Positions 18,004-28,100 of a DNA stretch of 64,000 bases are shown piece after piece (position 1 is the first letter of the stretch; the number at the start of each line of letters is the position of its first letter). Origin of the DNA: Pedobacter ghigonis (GTDB taxonomy: Bacteria > Bacteroidota > Bacteroidia > Sphingobacteriales > Sphingobacteriaceae); the NCBI RefSeq assembly GCF_903166585.1, contig NZ_CAESCM010000008.1:62001-126000 (forward strand). The letters run 5' to 3'. The notes beneath the pieces were generated by a model. That model did no database searches. It had not been told where the DNA came from and saw only the letters and a list, made by a program, of their open reading frames with translations. The translations under genes and the position numbers were made by a program.

Positions 18004-18741
18004 TTAACGAAGTGTTTTAATTTTAATGTTTTTGTACGAAACCTGGTTACCGTGATCCTGGATCAGGATGTGACCTTTTGGAGCTTCGCCAAAGTTTTTC
18101 CATGTTTTGTATTTACTACCGGCTACCAGGGCTTTAAAATCGGCCGATCCACGCTCGTACTCAACCACTTTTACACCATTTAACCAATGCTCTACATGGT
18201 TGTTCGGATAAACCCTAACCTCACCACTGTTCCATTCGCCAATAGACTTAATTACCGAAGCCGGTTTGTTTGAAGGAATCAGATCATATAAAGAACCCAG
18301 TTTGCGGTTGCCGTTTTTACCCAGTTTAGCATCCGGATGTTTTTCATCATCCAGCACCTGAAATTCCAGGCCGATGCCCGATAAATTGGTTTTCTCTTGC
18401 TCGGTTACAAAATATTTTACACCACTGTTGGCTCCGGGGCTAAGTTTGAAATCGAATTTCAAGATAAAAGCCGAATATTCAGCTGTGGTTACAATATCAC
18501 CTCCCGATCCCTGCTCTTTTCCGTTTGAAGGCAATACGGTTAAAATGCCATCTTTAATTTCCCAGCCTTTGGCCGGAAATTGTTCTTTAAATATGGCACG
18601 CCAGCCGCTTGCATCTTTACCATTCCAAAGCAATTTGAAACCTTCCTTTTTTTCGGCCTTGGTTAAGGTGTTTTGTCCATAAGCCATATTTACTGCAAAA
18701 ATGCCTAAGAGAAGCGTGTAAATTAACCTGTAGTTTTTCAT
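18004..18741 (-). CDS. DUF1080 / 3-keto-disaccharide hydrolase-type protein
   Basis: The 245-residue product has a Sec signal peptide ([17 protein letters not shown]...AYGQ) and one concanavalin-like jelly-roll of the DUF1080 family. Typical blocks are [16 protein letters not shown] at the start, [20 protein letters not shown] in the middle and [21 protein letters not shown] towards the end. Characterised members hydrolyse 3-keto-glucosides, a non-classical route of glycoside cleavage. It leads a two-gene operon with the exported oxidoreductase and is preceded by operator/promoter site C (18917-18973), which ties this module to the same regulon as the glycosidases. Confidence 0.88.
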   Translation of the reverse strand: MKNYRLIYTLLLGIFAVNMAYGQNTLTKAEKKEGFKLLWNGKDASGWRAIFKEQFPAKGWEIKDGILTVLPSNGKEQGSGGDIVTTAEYSAFILKFDFKLSPGANSGVKYFVTEQEKTNLSGIGLEFQVLDDEKHPDAKLGKNGNRKLGSLYDLIPSNKPASVIKSIGEWNSGEVRVYPNNHVEHWLNGVKVVEYERGSADFKALVAGSKYKTWKNFGEAPKGHILIQDHGNQVSYKNIKIKTLR

Positions 18742-18916
18742 TAATTTTAATTTTATAGTGATTTTATATGTGTTTAAATGGAGTGGTTAGGAAAACGATA
18801 ATTTACATGCGGTAAATAATGTTTAATCATTTCAGCTTTATCCATATCCTGCTGTTAAAGGCCGCCAGCATAGGCTGTCTGCACCGGCAACAAGTTTATA
18901 ATTGGTTTTCTATTGT

Positions 18917-18973
18917 CAAAGTAAGCCAATGCGCATTGTAAAATATGTTCAACTTATTGTCGATTCGTCTCAA
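18917..18973 (-). promoter_or_regulatory. Promoter with predicted HTCS operator, site C (upstream of DUF1080 gene)
   Basis: On the minus strand TTGAGAC, 3 bp, TCGACAA, 4 bp, TTGAACA (18946-18973) is followed after exactly 21 bp by TTACTTTG (18917-18924). A leader of about 170 nt precedes the gene; its start contains AACCAATTATAAACT (18893-18908). The rest of the 500-bp gap to 19241 shows no gene. Confidence 0.85.
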
Positions 18974-19241
18974 TTACCTGTTTAAAAAACGGCTTCAAAA
19001 AGGAAAATCCGGATAAAAAATTGAATCACAAAAGATAGTCCTGCTCAAAACAAACAATCATAAAATACTAAAATACAAAACATTACAAACAAAAAGCAGA
19101 AAAACCGGGTTCCATTAATCAACATTCAAAGGGATGTATGAAAAACGGGTGCTGCGCTTTAGTCACGCTTTCGTGGTGTTTAGAATTCATTACTTTCGAA
19201 AAATAAACAAAGGCAGATAAACTTTTTTTACCTGGAAATAC

Positions 19242-20948
19242 ATGATTCATTTTTCGCTATCCAATTTTTTTAGAAAGCAACCCAAGCAGCTTCAAACGCA
19301 GGAAACCAATAAATTTCTCCATAACCGTACTTTTAGGAAAGGTATTATTTACCCGCTTATCGGCTTAAGTATTGCGGCTTGCGGAATTAAAAAAACACGG
19401 GTAGATAATGGTAGCACAGCTAATACGCCTGTCCAATTGCTTAATCCGGCTTTGCCGGGTGATAATCCCGATCCTTCTATCATCAGGGTTGATAATATCT
19501 ATTATGCCACCTCTACCACAAACGAGTGGGCGCCCTATTTTACCATTTACAAATCAACCGACCTCAAAAACTGGAAACTCGTTAACCACGTTTTTCCCGA
19601 AGGTTTTAAGGATATGAAAAACCAGTGGGGCGAAAATAATTTCTGGGCTTCAGAACTGGTTTACGATTCGAAACAAAAACGGATTTATGCCTATTACACC
19701 GCCCACAACAGGGCAACCAAAGGCAATCCGGGCTTACAATGTGGCATTGCCTGGATTGATGCCGATAAGATTGAAACCGGTAAATTTACCGATAACGGAC
19801 CGGTAATTATAGAAGATGAATGCGGTGCGATTGATGCCTTTGAGCTGCAACATGAAGGCAAAATTTATGCTTTCTGGAAGAACGACGGCAATGGTTGTGG
19901 CAAGGAAAGCTGGATATGGAAACAGGAAATTAACGAAAGCCGGACCCAATTACTTGGGCAAAAAAGCAAGGTTTTTACCAATAACCAGGCCTGGGAAACC
20001 GGATTGGTTGAGGGTGCCTGTTTCTTTAGCCTCGGCGAATATATTTACAGCCTGTACTCGGTTGGGGGCTGTTGCGATGCCAAATGCAATTACAAAACCG
20101 GAATAGCGCGTACCAAAGACCTTGCCAGCGGGGTTTGGGAGAAATACGCCAACAATCCGATCATGGTAAGTACCGATAAATGGAACTGCCCCGGTCATGG
20201 TACCGTGGTAAAAACTGCTGATGACAGGCTTTTTATGCTTTATCATGCTTTTAACAAAAGTTATGACGTGTTTGTAGGCAGAGAGGGCGTTATTGAAGAG
20301 CTAAAGATTGGTACCGACGGCTGGCCGGTATTGCACAATGCAACGGTACCCAATCGCCCTAAAGCTGATCTTGATTTTTCGAACAATTTTGAAAAAGATA
20401 CCAAATTAAACCTGGTTTGGCAGTGGCCTTCAAAGGCATCGAGGCCCGAAATGACTTTGAACAAAGGGTTAAACCTTGCAGCTTCGGATGAAAACCATGC
20501 TTTGGGCACCTTTTTGGGTCAATACATTAAAACCGTAAACTTTAATATCGAAGCGAAGGTAAATCCAGGTGATGCACAGACAGGGATTTGCTTAGGCGGT
20601 GCTATTTTTAAAAGCAAATGGCCGGGTGAGCTTGGCGGAATTGGCATTACTGCTACTCAGGATGGCCTGGTTGTTTTTGATAATTTCGAGGGAACCTATA
20701 CGGTACTTAAAACGACTAAAGAAAGCCTGACAGGACCTGTACAGCTTAAGATGCAGGTTAGCGATGATGGTAAACAGATCGAATTTTTCTATAAAAAAGC
20801 AGGTACCGATTGGGTTAGTCTACATCGCACCGAATTTTTAGCAGCCAAATACGTACCATGGGGCATGGGTTACCGTGCCGGGATTGTGGTAAAGGGAAAG
20901 CCTGCTCAAAAGGGATCGTTTAGCAGTTTTGCAATCAGAAATAACTAA
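19242..20948 (+). CDS. GH43-family glycoside hydrolase lipoprotein
   Basis: The 568-residue protein has a long N-terminal extension before a lipoprotein signal whose lipobox is SIAAC (Cys47); no in-frame ATG lies closer to it, so I keep the first ATG. The GH43 propeller spans about residues 65-360, with base Asp77 in GDNPDPS, Asp198 in GAIDAFE and acid Glu257 in LVEGACFF. A C-terminal beta-sandwich follows (about 370-568, ending PAQKGSFSSFAIRNN) of the kind found behind many GH43 domains. It is the only plus-strand enzyme gene of the region. I found no copy of the operator upstream; only an isolated TTACTTTC at 19190-19197. Confidence 0.9.
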   Translation: MIHFSLSNFFRKQPKQLQTQETNKFLHNRTFRKGIIYPLIGLSIAACGIKKTRVDNGSTANTPVQLLNPALPGDNPDPSIIRVDNIYYATSTTNEWAPYFTIYKSTDLKNWKLVNHVFPEGFKDMKNQWGENNFWASELVYDSKQKRIYAYYTAHNRATKGNPGLQCGIAWIDADKIETGKFTDNGPVIIEDECGAIDAFELQHEGKIYAFWKNDGNGCGKESWIWKQEINESRTQLLGQKSKVFTNNQAWETGLVEGACFFSLGEYIYSLYSVGGCCDAKCNYKTGIARTKDLASGVWEKYANNPIMVSTDKWNCPGHGTVVKTADDRLFMLYHAFNKSYDVFVGREGVIEELKIGTDGWPVLHNATVPNRPKADLDFSNNFEKDTKLNLVWQWPSKASRPEMTLNKGLNLAASDENHALGTFLGQYIKTVNFNIEAKVNPGDAQTGICLGGAIFKSKWPGELGGIGITATQDGLVVFDNFEGTYTVLKTTKESLTGPVQLKMQVSDDGKQIEFFYKKAGTDWVSLHRTEFLAAKYVPWGMGYRAGIVVKGKPAQKGSFSSFAIRNN

Positions 20949-21018
20949 TCAGCGCGGTTAACAATTGGTCTTCAACTCTGCCCCGACGAACAAGCTAGCT
21001 CCTTCCGCGCCCCTTAAA

Positions 21019-21162
21019 GGTTAAATGATTAAGGTTTAGGGGCATAAGATTGAGTTCAGAAGTCAAATGTTTAGGCTTTGAAGTCAAATGATTGAGCTCA
21101 GAAGTCAAATGTTTAGGCTTTTAGGTCAAATGATTGAGCTTGTAAGCCAAATGATTGGGGGA
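21019..21162. repeat. ~21-bp tandem repeat with alternating variants
   Basis: About six to seven units of roughly 21 bp follow one another. Each contains a form of AAGTCAAATG, followed alternately by ATTGAGCT and TTTAGGCT. The alternation gives a higher-order period of about 42 bp. Stops occur in the frames I checked, so I do not call a coding repeat. Confidence 0.8.
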
Positions 21163-21180
21163 AGGGGTATGATATGATTT

Positions 21181-21750
21181 GATTAAAGATCTCTCCGCTC
21201 CGCCATGCTCCGGTCGAGATGGCGGACTTAATAAGCTACGTCACCCTGAATTTATTTCAGGGTCTCTTCTTCAGTAAACAATCATTCACTCTGCTCACCG
21301 AAACAAGCCAAGCCCTACCCTTGCGTTTATCCAGTCCCCCTTTTGAAGGACGCAGGGAGATGATGTTATCTGATTAAGGATCTCTCCACTCCGCTAAGCT
21401 CCGGTCGAGATGACGGACTTAATAAGATACGTCACCCTGAATTTATTTCAGGGTCTCTTCTTCAGTAAACAATCATTCACTCCGCTCACCGAAACAAGCC
21501 AAACCCTACCCTTGTGTTTATCCAGTCCCCCTTTGAAGTGGGCAGGGGGATGATGTTATCTGATTAAAGATCTCTCCGCTCCGCCATGCTCCGGTCGAGA
21601 TGAAGGACTTAATAAGCTACGTCACCCTGAATTTATTTCAGGGTCTCTTCTTCAGTAAACAATCATTCACTTTGCTCACCGAAACAAGCCAAGCCCTACC
21701 CTTGCGTTTATCCAGTCCCCCTTTTGAAGGGGGCAGGGGGATGATTGGGC
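21181..21750. repeat. Three tandem ~190-bp repeats
   Basis: Near-identical copies begin at about 21181, 21372 and 21562. Each runs from GATTAARGATCTCTCC through a hairpin CCCTGAA/TTCAGGG and ends near a CCAGTCCCCCTTT block. Differences are single bases. Together with the 21-bp repeats and a palindrome at 21793-21810 they fill most of the 1069-bp gap between the GH43 gene and the second PUL. I see no gene in the gap. Confidence 0.85.
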
Positions 21751-21952
21751 TAACAAATGGAACATTTTAAATAAAAAGAGATGCTGAAACAAATCCGATA
21801 GCTATCGGATCAGCAGGACGAACGAGAGGTATATCGGGACCATGGTCTAACCTACCTCAGCAACAAAAGGTCTTCGACAGGCTCAGACTGACAAACTACA
21901 CATGCTATAGCCCTGCTTCGTGTCTGTACCAATCACTGTCCAAAACTCCTTA

Positions 21953-21989
21953 AACAAAAACAGGCTGCCCGAAAATTACGGACAGCCTT
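21953..21989 (-). terminator. Intrinsic terminator of the second PUL
   Basis: On the minus strand AGGCTGTCCG pairs with CGGGCAGCCT across a short AT-rich loop and is followed by TTTTTGTTTA. It lies about 30-60 nt after the last gene of PUL 2. Confidence 0.88.
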
Positions 21990-22017
21990 CCTTATACAAA
22001 ACTAAACCAAACTTATT

Positions 22018-23016
22018 TTACCATTGAATCTGCTGATCTTCATCCGGGATCAGGGTATTCAGATCGCGTTGCATCGATAAAGTTCCTTCTACCTTATATT
22101 TCAGCCTTTGGCCGGGAATGGTGGTGTAATCTTCAAACTCGTACGAAAGGAAAAGCGTAGTATAAACATGCTTTAAATAGGGCAGCTTAGCATCCCAGGC
22201 TTCATCTCTGGTGTAATAAGACTGTGCTGCACCAAGCTTAAACTTATTATCCGGGTTATCGCTCCAGACTTCTAATTTTTTCTTCTGTATATCGATATTA
22301 TCGTTAGTAAATTTGATAAATACCTTATACTTCTTGCGGTCCAGGTAGTCGATATCCCTGATTCCGGCATAAAGGAAAATGGTTTTATCATCAACTACAA
22401 AAGTACGGTGGGTATTTAACGTTAAAGGTTCGGTATCGCCATCCAGAAATATCTTATACAAAGTACCTCCATATTCGCCCGAATAATCGTTAAAAGGCGT
22501 AATCCGCAACATGGTGCGCCTATAGTATTTGTTGGGGTTCGCCTGATAATCGTACGAAGCATCGTTTAAAATTTGCAAAGGCAATACCCATTTATCGGCC
22601 TGATCGAGATCGCCCAGTTTAAAATCGATGGGTAAGGTAATAGTGCTTACCCCTGCCGGCACATCAACCGTTTGGGGCATGGTGTAATACTTGTTGTCGA
22701 GCTGCCTGAAGTAAAGTTCCTGGCGATGCCCGTATTGCTCCTGGTTTAATTTAGCCAGCGTATCGGGATCTAAACCCACATGAATGGTGCGGTTTTTAGC
22801 ATTTGGTGTAGATCCACTGATAATAATGGGCAGGTTAAAACGCAATTTCCCTTCGGCATTGTAACGGATGTAACACCAGGTTACGCCCTGCGCAGTTGGG
22901 GTCGATTTGAATGAAGCCATTTGAACGAATTGTTCTTCCTTCCATTCATCGTTACATGAAACAAAGCATATTGCTGTTGTTATCATTAAAAATAGTATAT
23001 AGATACTCTTTTTCAT
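22018..23016 (-). CDS. DUF1735/DUF4973-like surface lipoprotein of PUL 2
   Basis: A 332-residue lipoprotein (signal MKKSIYILFLMITTAICF, lipobox FVSC). The N-terminal half, with FNLPIIISGSTPNAKNRTIHV and VPAGVSTITLPIDFKLGDL, looks like the Ig-like DUF1735 domain. The C-terminal half, with DYSGEYGGTLYKIFLDG, resembles DUF4973. Proteins of this build sit behind susCD pairs and act as surface glycan-binding proteins in the manner of SusE/SusF. It is 19 nt after susD and is the last gene of the operon. I infer binding from context; no binding residues can be named. Confidence 0.8.
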   Translation of the reverse strand: MKKSIYILFLMITTAICFVSCNDEWKEEQFVQMASFKSTPTAQGVTWCYIRYNAEGKLRFNLPIIISGSTPNAKNRTIHVGLDPDTLAKLNQEQYGHRQELYFRQLDNKYYTMPQTVDVPAGVSTITLPIDFKLGDLDQADKWVLPLQILNDASYDYQANPNKYYRRTMLRITPFNDYSGEYGGTLYKIFLDGDTEPLTLNTHRTFVVDDKTIFLYAGIRDIDYLDRKKYKVFIKFTNDNIDIQKKKLEVWSDNPDNKFKLGAAQSYYTRDEAWDAKLPYLKHVYTTLFLSYEFEDYTTIPGQRLKYKVEGTLSMQRDLNTLIPDEDQQIQW

Positions 23017-23035
23017 TGTTGCAGATTAAAATAAG

Positions 23036-25123
23036 TTATTCAGGATTTGTCCAGCCTGGATTTTGGGTCAGGTATTTGTTGCGTCTTAGCTCATCGTAAT
23101 GGATGGGCCAGAACCACATTTTAAGTGTAAAAATGGAAGGCAGCGAAGGCGTTTCAACCGGTACGTGGAAAAGGTCGGCCTGTAATTTGGTTGCATAGGC
23201 ATTGTACCCATAAACCGGGGCCGATTCTTCTGATGGCGCATCTAACCAGCGGCGTAAATCGAAATAACGCTGGCCTTCGGCAAACAGCTCAATCTGGCGC
23301 TCTCTTTTTAGTTTAATGCGGAATTTATTCGGATCGGAATATACATCGCCTGTATAATCGGGCAAACCTGCACGAATGCGTATGGGCTGTATGCCTCTCT
23401 TCATTTCTGAAATATTACGCGATATGGCATGTGTTTTACTGCCATCCCACGAAGCAATATTATAAGAACCGTTAATTTCGTTTAAGGCTTCGGCATAGAT
23501 GAGCAATACTTCCGCGTAACGGATAGACGGATCTACCTTTGGTTTCATCCGGCTTTGATCGTAAGCGGTAACCGACACGTTGCTGATATCATCGGGATGC
23601 ACATATTTTTTGATCCCAACGCCAGTACGTGGCCAGTAGGTGGTATTTTTATAACCATTAGGGTCGCCACGGTAGTAAAAGATCTGCACATTGCTTTTTT
23701 CATCTCTAACGCTTTCGGCATTCAACAGGTTCCAGGTGGCACCGTTGTAAGAAACCGAAGCATAAAAACGTGGTTCGCGACGGGCAAACTGCTTGTTTAC
23801 ACCAACACCCAACGGCCCTAATTCGGGATAACTGGCTAGTTCTTCCTGTTTCACATAGCCCCCTGTACGGCTTGCCGTATTGTAACGGCCTTCGTAGCCC
23901 TGCCTACCGGCGTACATGTTATTCATGCCCGGTATGTCGTTACCATCATTCAGGTAATAGGCATCAACCTGTTTTTGGGTCATACCATGCGAATTATAGC
24001 CTTTACCTTCGAGGCGGGGCAACTGGTGCAATACCAGTACATTAATCCCCTCGCCACCCTGATTTTGTCCATGGGTAAAAATCAGTTCGGAGTTTTGGTA
24101 AGCCGGAACGGTTCCGTTAAACAAAGCGCGGTACGATTCGTATGGATCGATATCACTCCATCCGGCAGGCCATGCACTGTTAGAGAAGTTGCTGTCGAAC
24201 GGAGGAGTAACCGTTGCCGGGTAGGCGGCATCTCCGCTTGTTTTTTTAAAGGCAACATATAAACGGTACTGGCCTAAATCCATCACATCTTTTGCCGCAG
24301 CTGCCGCCCTCGCCCACTTCGATTCATCGTAAGTGCGCGAAAGTAAGGCTTTGCCATCTTTGGTTACCAGTGCAGCAGCTACCTCTGCAGGTGCTTTGCC
24401 ATTGGCTAAAGGGCTTGCGGCGTACAGTAAAATCCTGGCACGCAATGCCAGCGCGGCACCACGAGTTGGGCGGGCAATTTGTTGTATGCCCTGCTGAAGT
24501 GAAAGCCCTTTGGCTGCTTCTGCCAGCTCGTTAGCCAGGTACACCGCACATTCTTCATAGCTGTTGCGGGCCTGGGCAATTTCATCGTACTCTTTGGTAT
24601 AATCGATACCTTCATCGGGTACAATTGGCACAGGACCATAGGTACGCAGCAATATCCAGTAAAAATATGCCCTTAAAAAGCGTGCCTGCCCTTTAAGGTC
24701 GGCAATTTCTTTTGCGGTAAATTTCTTATTGATATCGATGTTCTTCAGGAAAATAGATGCCTGGCGAATGCCCTTATAGGCGGTATTCCAAATTTCCCTG
24801 CTTTCGCCATTTAAACCATTTTCAGTGTACTGCCCGTTTTTCCACCGGCGGTATCCATCACTTTCATCGCCGTAATACATGTCGTCGGCAAAATTAAAGG
24901 GCACATATTTTTTACTGCTTACATCCTGCATGTAGTTGCTTCCCATAAAGGAGTAAGCTTGTGCCAGCCACCTGTTGGCATAATCGGGATTGGTAAACAC
25001 TTCCTCAGTGGTCATTCGCTCATCAAACAAATAATCCGAATCGAGGTATTTTTTACATCCGCTAATTACTGAAATGGCTGCGACGAAGGTTAAGGCTGTA
25101 ATTATTTTTTTCATATTCTTCAT
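23036..25123 (-). CDS. SusD/RagB-family lipoprotein (PUL 2), long form
   Basis: The 695-residue product is longer than the usual 500-580 residues of the family. It has a lipoprotein signal (MKKIITALTFVAAISVISGC from the ATG at 25112-25114; three codons upstream is another ATG). SusD helices are visible in GQARFLRAYFYWILLRTYGPVPIVP and RPTRGAALALRARILLYAASPLANG, and the C-terminal block is KRERQIELFAEGQRYFDLRRW ending in LTQNPGW. The extra length lies mainly in the middle (about residues 290-470), which probably forms enlarged surface loops. It starts 3 nt after the susC stop and caps that transporter. Confidence 0.93.
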   Translation of the reverse strand: MKNMKKIITALTFVAAISVISGCKKYLDSDYLFDERMTTEEVFTNPDYANRWLAQAYSFMGSNYMQDVSSKKYVPFNFADDMYYGDESDGYRRWKNGQYTENGLNGESREIWNTAYKGIRQASIFLKNIDINKKFTAKEIADLKGQARFLRAYFYWILLRTYGPVPIVPDEGIDYTKEYDEIAQARNSYEECAVYLANELAEAAKGLSLQQGIQQIARPTRGAALALRARILLYAASPLANGKAPAEVAAALVTKDGKALLSRTYDESKWARAAAAAKDVMDLGQYRLYVAFKKTSGDAAYPATVTPPFDSNFSNSAWPAGWSDIDPYESYRALFNGTVPAYQNSELIFTHGQNQGGEGINVLVLHQLPRLEGKGYNSHGMTQKQVDAYYLNDGNDIPGMNNMYAGRQGYEGRYNTASRTGGYVKQEELASYPELGPLGVGVNKQFARREPRFYASVSYNGATWNLLNAESVRDEKSNVQIFYYRGDPNGYKNTTYWPRTGVGIKKYVHPDDISNVSVTAYDQSRMKPKVDPSIRYAEVLLIYAEALNEINGSYNIASWDGSKTHAISRNISEMKRGIQPIRIRAGLPDYTGDVYSDPNKFRIKLKRERQIELFAEGQRYFDLRRWLDAPSEESAPVYGYNAYATKLQADLFHVPVETPSLPSIFTLKMWFWPIHYDELRRNKYLTQNPGWTNPE

Positions 25124-25126
25124 GGC

Positions 25127-28100
25127 TTATAAATTAACTGATACCCCTACCGATAGTGTTTTATTAAGCGGGTATGCTTTACCGGTTGAGCTTCCCAGTT
25201 CGGGATCCCATAGTTTAAAATTGGTGAAGGTAAACAGGTTGGTGCCTATAAAAAAGAAGCGTACGCCGCTGAGGTGTGCTTTGTTTACCAGTGTTTTAGG
25301 CAGTGAATAACCAATATCCAATGTTTTTAAGCGCAGGTAAGAACCATCTCTGAGCCAGAAGCTCGAAGCCCGGTAATTATTGGCATTAGGCCCGTAGGTT
25401 AAACGTGGGTATGCGGCGTTCGTATCTTCATTTTCGCCCAGTTTCCAGCGGCTGCCATTGGCCACATCGCTCAACACATTGCCCCAGTTTTCGCCTAAGC
25501 TAAACATGTACACCGACGAACCATTGATAAAATAGGTAGACTTTCCGATCCCCTGGAAGTGTACATTGATATCCAAACCTTTCCAGCTGGCCGATAAACC
25601 AAAGCCGTAAGTTAGATTGGGCCGGGTGGTTGCCCCGATGGCCACGATATCATTATCATCAATCACACCATCACCGTTGATATCCTTGTATTTGATATCG
25701 CCCGGCATTACTTCGCCAAAAGATTGCCTCGGACTGTTGCGGATATCATCATAATCTTTAAACAGGCCTAAATCTATCAGGCCCCTGGCCTGGTTAACAC
25801 GGTGGCCTTCCTGCAGTTTGTATTTGTAAATGGTGTTTTCCTCGTCCCTTTCAATAATCTCATTTTTACTGTAGGTTATATTGCCACGCAGGGTAAAATC
25901 GATATTGCTTACTTTTTGCTTAAGGGTAAAATTACCATCAAAACCTTCGGCTTTTACTTCGCCTACGTTGGCCGATGGATTGTTTTCCAGCCCCACAAAT
26001 CCCGGCAGCGAATTGCGGCTCATGTAAATTCCTTCCCGGCGCTCGCGGAAGAAATCTACTGCCCCGCTAAACTTGTCGTGAAAGAATGAATAATCGATCC
26101 CTAAATCCTGCTTGGTTGCAATTTCCCAGGTAACATTGGGCGATGCTACGCTTGAATAGCGAATTCCGGTCCAGGGGTTTGAAGAATCGTAATCGCCGAA
26201 ATTGTAGCCTCCTCCAGCCATCTGTTCGATGGTGTACAGGTAAGGGAACCTGATATCGCCCATATTGTCGTTTCCGGTTTTCCCGTACGAATAACGCACT
26301 TTTAACATATTGATCCAGCCCAGTTTTTTCACGATAGCTTCTTCGCCGATATTCCAGGCTCCCGAAATGGCCGGAAAGAACCCGAAGCGGTAATCTTTAT
26401 GAAAATTCTCTGAACCGGTGTAGCCGAAATTAAAATCGACATAATAACGGGAGTTCCAGTTGTAATTGGCGCGACCGGCAAATCCCTGGTTCCGGCGGGC
26501 AATTCCGTTTTTAAGGTCGGTACCGATATTTTGCGTAAATACTTTAGAAGCCTGGGTATATTTAATAACGGCTCCGAAATTATGCGCCCCGATATTGTTG
26601 TTGTAGTGGGTTTCCCATTCAAAAAACTCGCGTTTCTCGCCATCTGAGCCAGAAGTTTGTGTCATTTTCTGTTCTTCCCTTATGCGTTTAAATACCAGTT
26701 CTCCGGCAGTGTTGCGGTAACGGTTTGCGCTCCACAATTCGGGGAATTTGTAACGTTTAATCCAGTTGTTGTTGTAGGTATCGTAACCAAAACGGCCAAG
26801 AAAGCGAAGGCCTTTGGTAATGAAATCTAACCGTTGGTCTAAATTTAAAGTGGTTTGGATGTTGTTGCTCCAGTTTTCGTTGTAACCGGTCATGGTTCCC
26901 TGCACCCAGGGATTAAAGCGGTCCTGGTCGTTATCGGGGTTACCATCACGGTCATCGCTGGCTGGTATTTTCCCATCCGAATAACGCAACGGTGCGGTAA
27001 TGGCATTGTATCCCATAAGGGCAGTCCAGATGGCATCGCTCCCCACACCCGGATCATTTTGTTTACGCAACGAGCCCGAAACGCCTGCTGTGAGCAAGGT
27101 CGATTTGGTAATGTCCATATCCACACTTAAGCGGTAGGTATATTTTTTAAAATTGGCGTTGGTATTGTAATTCTTCAGGGCATCATCTACCTTATACATC
27201 CCCTCCTGGTCCTGGTAGCTTCCTGAGAGATAGTAACGTGCTGTTTTTCCTCCACCACTTAAATTGAGCATGCTTCGCTGACTTTTTGCCCCATCGCGTA
27301 ATATCACGTCCATCCAGTTTACATTGGGGAACAAATCGGGGTCTAAACCCAGGCGGAGTACTTCGAGTTCTGATTTTGAAAAAAGCGGTTCCTGGTTCCG
27401 GACAATCTTGGCCTCGTTGGCCATCGATGCATAAGTATAGCCATCAACAAATTCGGGAAGTTTGGTAAGCTGGCTATAAAAACCTTCTACCTTAGCATTG
27501 ATATTTACTTTGCCTTCTTTACCGCGCTTGGTTTTAATTAAGATAACCCCATTGGCACCTCTGCTGCCATACATGGCGGTTGCGGAAGCATCTTTTAACA
27601 CCGAAAAGGATTCTACGTCTTCCACGTTGATTTCGTTCATATCGCGCTCAAAACCATCAATTAATACCAGGGCGGCGTTGCTGGCCCCAAAAGTAGAGAT
27701 ACTGCGCACCCAGAATTCGGAAATGCTTCCGGGCCGGCCAGAGGTTTGCATGGCCTGAATACCGGGTACTACCCCGGCCAATGCATCGGCCATAGAGGTA
27801 GAAGGGTTTGATTTTAACTGATCTACATTTACCGTGGTAACGGCACCAGTAATGGAAATCTTTTTCTGTCCACCGGTAGCGGTAACCACTACCTCGTTCA
27901 GTACACTGGCATCCGATTCTTTCATGGTTATATTTACCACGCGTTGTTCTTTGATCAGTACTTCTTGTTTTTCGTAACCTACATAGGTAAATATCAGGGT
28001 TTGGTATGGCGGAATTTTCACACTAAATTTTCCATCTCCATCGGTTATTGCGCCCAGTCCGGGCAGGTTGGCAACCGAAATACTTACCCCCGGAATGGGT

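Noticed and set aside
19141..19197. Possible fifth operator before the plus-strand GH43 gene
   Set aside because: TTACTTTC is present at 19190-19197, but the expected operator position (19141-19168) shares none of the three half-sites.
21181..21750. CRISPR array
   Set aside because: The repeats are about 190 bp and contiguous with no unique spacers, and no cas gene is near.
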